From contig BFEA01000519.1 of NCBI GenBank assembly GCA_003427395.1, positions 20,291 to 42,789 on the forward strand: a stretch of 22,499 bases of DNA, written 5' to 3'. Of this stretch, positions 20,060 to 22,499 are shown piece after piece; the stretch's first letter is position 1; each line of letters begins with the position of its first letter. The translations under genes and the position numbers were made by a program. Source of the DNA: Chara braunii. Taxonomy: Eukaryota > Streptophyta > Charophyceae > Charales > Characeae. Below the pieces are notes generated by a model. It was not told where the DNA came from, ran no database searches, and saw only the letters and a program-made list of their open reading frames with translations.

Positions 20060-20340
20060 TCGTAGCTCCGGACTTGTCGGTCTTGGGCAATTTTCTTCAT
20101 CCGCTGGTTTTTCTTAACTAGACGAGGGAGGGTTCGTTTCATTAGTTGTAAGTGCCACCTACCCTTTTCCTCAGTTGTTGCCCTCGTCCCAACGTCGTTT
20201 CGTTTTTAAAGTTTGGCAGCGCGACGCAGGCTAGGCTATTGGTCCGTAATTGGAATGGGGATATGTATGTGGACTCACGAGGTGTCCCCTGATGAATGGG
20301 TAGGATGTGATCTACAATGTCAGGCCAGGGCCTCGTGTCC
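20060..20340 (-). pseudogene. Gypsy integrase C-terminal tail
   Basis: After the DDE core the minus strand reads WPDIVDHILPIHQGTPREST and SPFQLR in one frame, the segment that follows the catalytic core in gypsy integrases (where the active relatives show H..T..SPF.L.YG). It then degrades and resumes as LPRLVKKNQRMKKIAQDRQV, a basic helical stretch typical of the region after the core. No chromodomain was identified. Several stops and frame changes are present. Confidence 0.6.
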
Positions 20341-20389
20341 CTAGCTGCGATATTCCGTCATAGGTCGGTATTAATTACTCGATTTGTGT

Positions 20390-20901
20390 TTTCTACGAGG
20401 CCATTCGATTGAGAGATATGAGGACTCCGAGTGGTGTTCCAAATGGAGACGCTATGTACGACTAGGCTCTGTAAGACCTCCCGTTGGAATTCTGCTTCAT
20501 TGTCTGTTAAGATCTCCTTGGTATCTTGATGCATTCCGAGGAAACGGTTGACGGGTCTCACAATTTCCGTCGTCTATCGCGGTCTACATGGGTAAGCCTT
20601 AATCCATTTCGAACAATCATGCAATGATCTACAAATACGAGTAAGACTGAATACTCGCAACTACTTGGGTCAGGGAGAACCATAACGTCTGCGTATATGT
20701 GCTAACCCTCTGGAACAGTCGTTTAACTACAGTTGGGATGATGGATCTAGGCGGTTAGATCGACACCTTCTCAGCCGAACAGACTGGGCAGTTTCTAACG
20801 ATGAATTTAACATCGTCCCTAATATTGGACCAGTACAACTTATTTTTATCGATGACCGACTCCATGATTCAGACAGGGAAATGAGCGGTCGTCTCTTCGT
20901 G
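20390..20901 (-). pseudogene. Gypsy integrase: HHCC finger and DDE core
   Basis: The zinc finger reads HEETTAH (20901-20881), then an in-frame TGA at 20869-20871, then YWSNIRDDVKFIVRNCPVCS (down to about 20770). The two His and two Cys of the HHCC motif are all present. The catalytic core has its first Asp in ADVMVLPD (20687-20689), followed by LLVFVDHC. The second Asp is in ILTDNEAEF (20502-20504). The Glu is in SNGLVENTNR (20391-20393), 36 residues on. There are further breaks between the finger and core and inside the core (the reading changes frame around 20600). This integrase would have inserted the cDNA copy; in this copy it is nonfunctional. Confidence 0.85.
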
Positions 20902-21192
20902 GGCCGTCTTCACCAAGTCATACCGCATGAATGGGTGTGGTACGGCCATCCAAAGGCCATTACCGACGGTCTTTAGTTTTTCTAGCCTCCCCTCATTCCA
21001 CCTATAATCTCGTGCCCATTCGTTGGCCCGTCTGCGATCTTCTTTTTAATACACTTGGAGAGAGTTCCCTATAATTGTCACTATCAATACGACATTTGTC
21101 CAGACTTGGGCGCCTCGGAATCTCTGCGTCTTTTCCAATCCTTCCGAGGTGGCTCCGAGGAATCAAGCCTTCGTCGGAATTTTATTAGTCTA

Positions 21193-21313
21193 ACAAAGAG
21201 GGCAGAGCCACGACTTTTGAGGGTTTCTATATTGGATGCAGAATTCATGAGCCCTAGAGACACATCGACCACACTCTACCCCATCGACGTACCCTTCCCC
21301 GCATGGGTGCACA
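21193..21313 (-). pseudogene. PHD-type zinc finger within gypsy pol
   Basis: The minus strand reads CGEGYVDGVECGRC, then VSRAHEFC, then a final W-x-C-x2-C at 21193-21207. Spacing is C-x9-C-x2-C-x4-H-x2-C-x11-C-x2-C, and the Trp two residues before the last Cys pair is a PHD hallmark. The missing first Cys is found one frame away (TGT at 21311-21313, then GCA CCC), so removing one base at about 21304 restores C-x2-C and gives all eight Cys4-His-Cys3 ligands. PHD fingers commonly bind histone H3 tails. The finger sits between RNase H and the integrase HHCC finger, followed by a basic segment (RRRLDSSEPPRKDWKRRRDS). A chance match is unlikely given the eight ordered ligands, but function is inferred. 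Confidence 0.7.
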
Positions 21314-21505
21314 CTCCATAGGAACATAATAGACTCACGAGATAACTTCGCGGAAATGCCAGAATTTTTCGGGCAAAGAAAGAAAAGAAGAGGAAGTCGG
21401 GGAGAGAGGAGTCTCACCACTACCTTCCCACTGCGTCGCCATGAGTCCACGTGTCACTTCCTTAGGGGTCGTGGGATAGCCTTCACTCCTCTGTAAGCGG
21501 CACCC

Positions 21506-21804
21506 TTAATTGGTAAGCTTCTTAAGGGTCAGCAACGGCTCGTGATCGGTAACTAACAGAACTTTTGTCCGTATAAATACGGATGGCAGTGATGAATTCC
21601 CCAACCCCCCACGTAGCATTCTCCCCGAGGCGTGGAGTCGTTGCATCGCTCGTTTGACACCCAAGACGCATATTGGATAACGTGTTCCTTGTCGTCCTTC
21701 CCCTTTTGCGCCAGGATAGCGGAGATAGCTTCCGGTTGCCAATCAGTAATGAGTATGAACGACTTCTCTGGATCAGGCCGGATTAAAATGGACGTTGAGG
21801 CCAT
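21506..21804 (-). pseudogene. Gypsy RNase H domain
   Basis: Reads ILIRPDPEKSFILITDWQPE then AISAILAQKGKDDKEHVIQY, the start of the RNase H domain that follows RT in Ty3/gypsy pol; the Asp of ILITD (about 21742-21744) is the first acidic residue of its active site. The frame continues to YLYGQKF and shifts by one base near 21565, after which VLLVTDHEPLLTLKKLTN is read in the next frame and ends at TAA 21506-21508. The domain would degrade the RNA strand of the RNA-DNA hybrid. Here it is broken. Confidence 0.85.
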
Positions 21805-22380
21805 GCATTTTTCAATGTAGAAAAAACCTGCTCACACCCCGCGTCCCAGTGCAATGGTTGGTCCTTTCGTAAAAGATTTGCCAGGGGTCGTGCGATCGCC
21901 ACAGTCCCGAATGAATCAACGATAGTATGAGGCCAGTCACAAAAAGGTCGGGAGTTGTGTCAGCGACGTAGCGCGGGCGCCTCCCGAACGAACTCGATTT
22001 TTTACGGATCTGGCCTTAACCTCCCACGTGTCACGATGTAGCCAAGAAACAAGATTTCTGAAAGGAAAAACTTGCTCTTCTTAGGGGCGATTTTGAACTT
22101 CACCTCCCTCAAGGCCCTAGCGTCCATTCCACGTGTTGGGCATGTACGCGAAACGAATCACAATACACCAAAATGTTGACTATGTACACAATGACACAAA
22201 AATTAATCATGCCTTGAGTGAACTGCGTCTTGTTGACAAAATTTTGGAAGGGTGACGTTCATCGCTCTATTAAAAGTTGTGGGTGCGTTCCATGTCCCCA
22301 TAGGACAACGAATCTATGGCCACGTTTTTGGTATGTCTTTCTCCTTGACCAGAATATGGTGGAACACGTGGCGAATATAA
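21805..22380 (-). pseudogene. Gypsy reverse transcriptase, active site lost
   Basis: Gypsy RT blocks can be followed through frame changes: LVKEKDIPKT (about 22322-22350), MGTWNAPTTFNRAMNVTLPK (about 22240-22300), NKTQFTQGMINFCVIVYIVN (about 22175-22235), ALREVKFKIAPKKSKFF and LGYIVTRGRLRPDP, then an in-frame TAA at 22002-22004, then KDQPLHWDAGCEQVF. The catalytic box expected as YxDD reads Y-I-V-N at 22175-22186, so both metal-binding Asp residues are replaced. Together with the frameshifts this makes the copy inactive. Confidence 0.85.
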
Positions 22381-22437
22381 AAAAACGTAGGGGAAGAGGG
22401 CAGGGTCATCGAAACTCTGCCGCGTGGCAGCGGGATG

Positions 22438-22499
22438 GCCCTCCCCTCCCCTCCCCTCCCCTCCCCTCCCCTTTTCTTCTTCTTTTTCTTCTTCTTCTT
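22438..22499. repeat. (CCCCT)n and (CTT)n tracts
   Basis: About six CCCCT units (22440-22471) followed by CTT-type trinucleotides to the window edge. The minus strand of the first tract has regular GGGG runs and could form a G-quadruplex. The tract lies just upstream of the decayed gypsy pol reading. Confidence 0.95.

Larger units (their letters stand above)
19900..22380 (-). mobile_element. Decayed Ty3/gypsy retrotransposon pol
   Basis: Reading on the minus strand from right to left: reverse transcriptase (about 22380-21810), RNase H (21804-21506), a PHD-type zinc finger (21313-21193), integrase HHCC finger (20901-20768), integrase core (20690-20390) and a C-terminal tail ending by about 19900-20060. 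RT-RNaseH-integrase order is diagnostic of Ty3/gypsy. Frameshifts and stops interrupt every domain. The 5' part (LTR, gag, protease) lies beyond the window or is lost to the CCCCT/CTT repeats at the right edge. No minus-orientation LTR was found to the left. It is unrelated in position to the plus-strand LTR-like repeats. Confidence 0.9.

Overview
This is nuclear DNA from a large, repeat-rich eukaryotic genome. Long microsatellites ((AC)n, (CT)n, (TTGA)n, (TA)n), scattered ambiguous bases, no bacterial-style gene packing and several layers of decayed transposable elements all point that way. The phrasing of the PIF/Harbinger transposase, the Ty3/gypsy pol and the reverse-transcriptase element resembles what I recall from streptophyte algae such as Chara. 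That attribution rests on memory and could not be checked. No intact host gene could be established, and no tRNA, rRNA or CRISPR was seen.

Layout, left to right. 1-1150: no recognisable gene. 1156-2636: an 87-bp direct repeat, then a minus-strand PIF/Harbinger (ALP1-like) transposase pseudogene with a recognisable DDE triad but one frameshift and one internal stop. 2640-4048: GC-rich flank with hairpins, then unassigned sequence. 4049-4850: two back-to-back copies of an LTR-like repeat starting TGTRACGCCC; a third copy lies at 13727. 5014-5721: an unrecognised 235-codon minus-strand frame. 6113-9940: a plus-strand reverse-transcriptase element, broken into at least six frames, which keeps a YIDD box. 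Its central catalytic section is missing, and a hairpin (foldback/MITE-like) insertion sits in the gap. 9940-19700: mostly microsatellites, minisatellites and unassigned sequence, with a few weak coding-like frames (10965, 11600-12745, 16447-17300). 17597-17935: a composite (TTGA)n array with a repeated G-rich cassette. 19700-19790: a cluster of GC-rich palindromes.

19900-22380: a minus-strand Ty3/gypsy pol in the order RT, RNase H, PHD-type zinc finger, integrase HHCC finger, integrase DDE core, C-terminal tail. The RT box reads YIVN instead of YxDD, and frameshifts and stops break the reading frame, so the copy is dead.

The most interesting observation is the PHD-finger signature (all eight Cys4-His-Cys3 ligands plus the W-x-C-x2-C ending, after allowing one single-base indel) lying between RNase H and integrase of the gypsy pol. 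If intact relatives carry it, it would be a chromatin-reader module placed inside pol rather than at the C-terminus where chromodomains sit. The second is the plus-strand RT element, whose long N-terminal region I cannot place in a named retroelement class.
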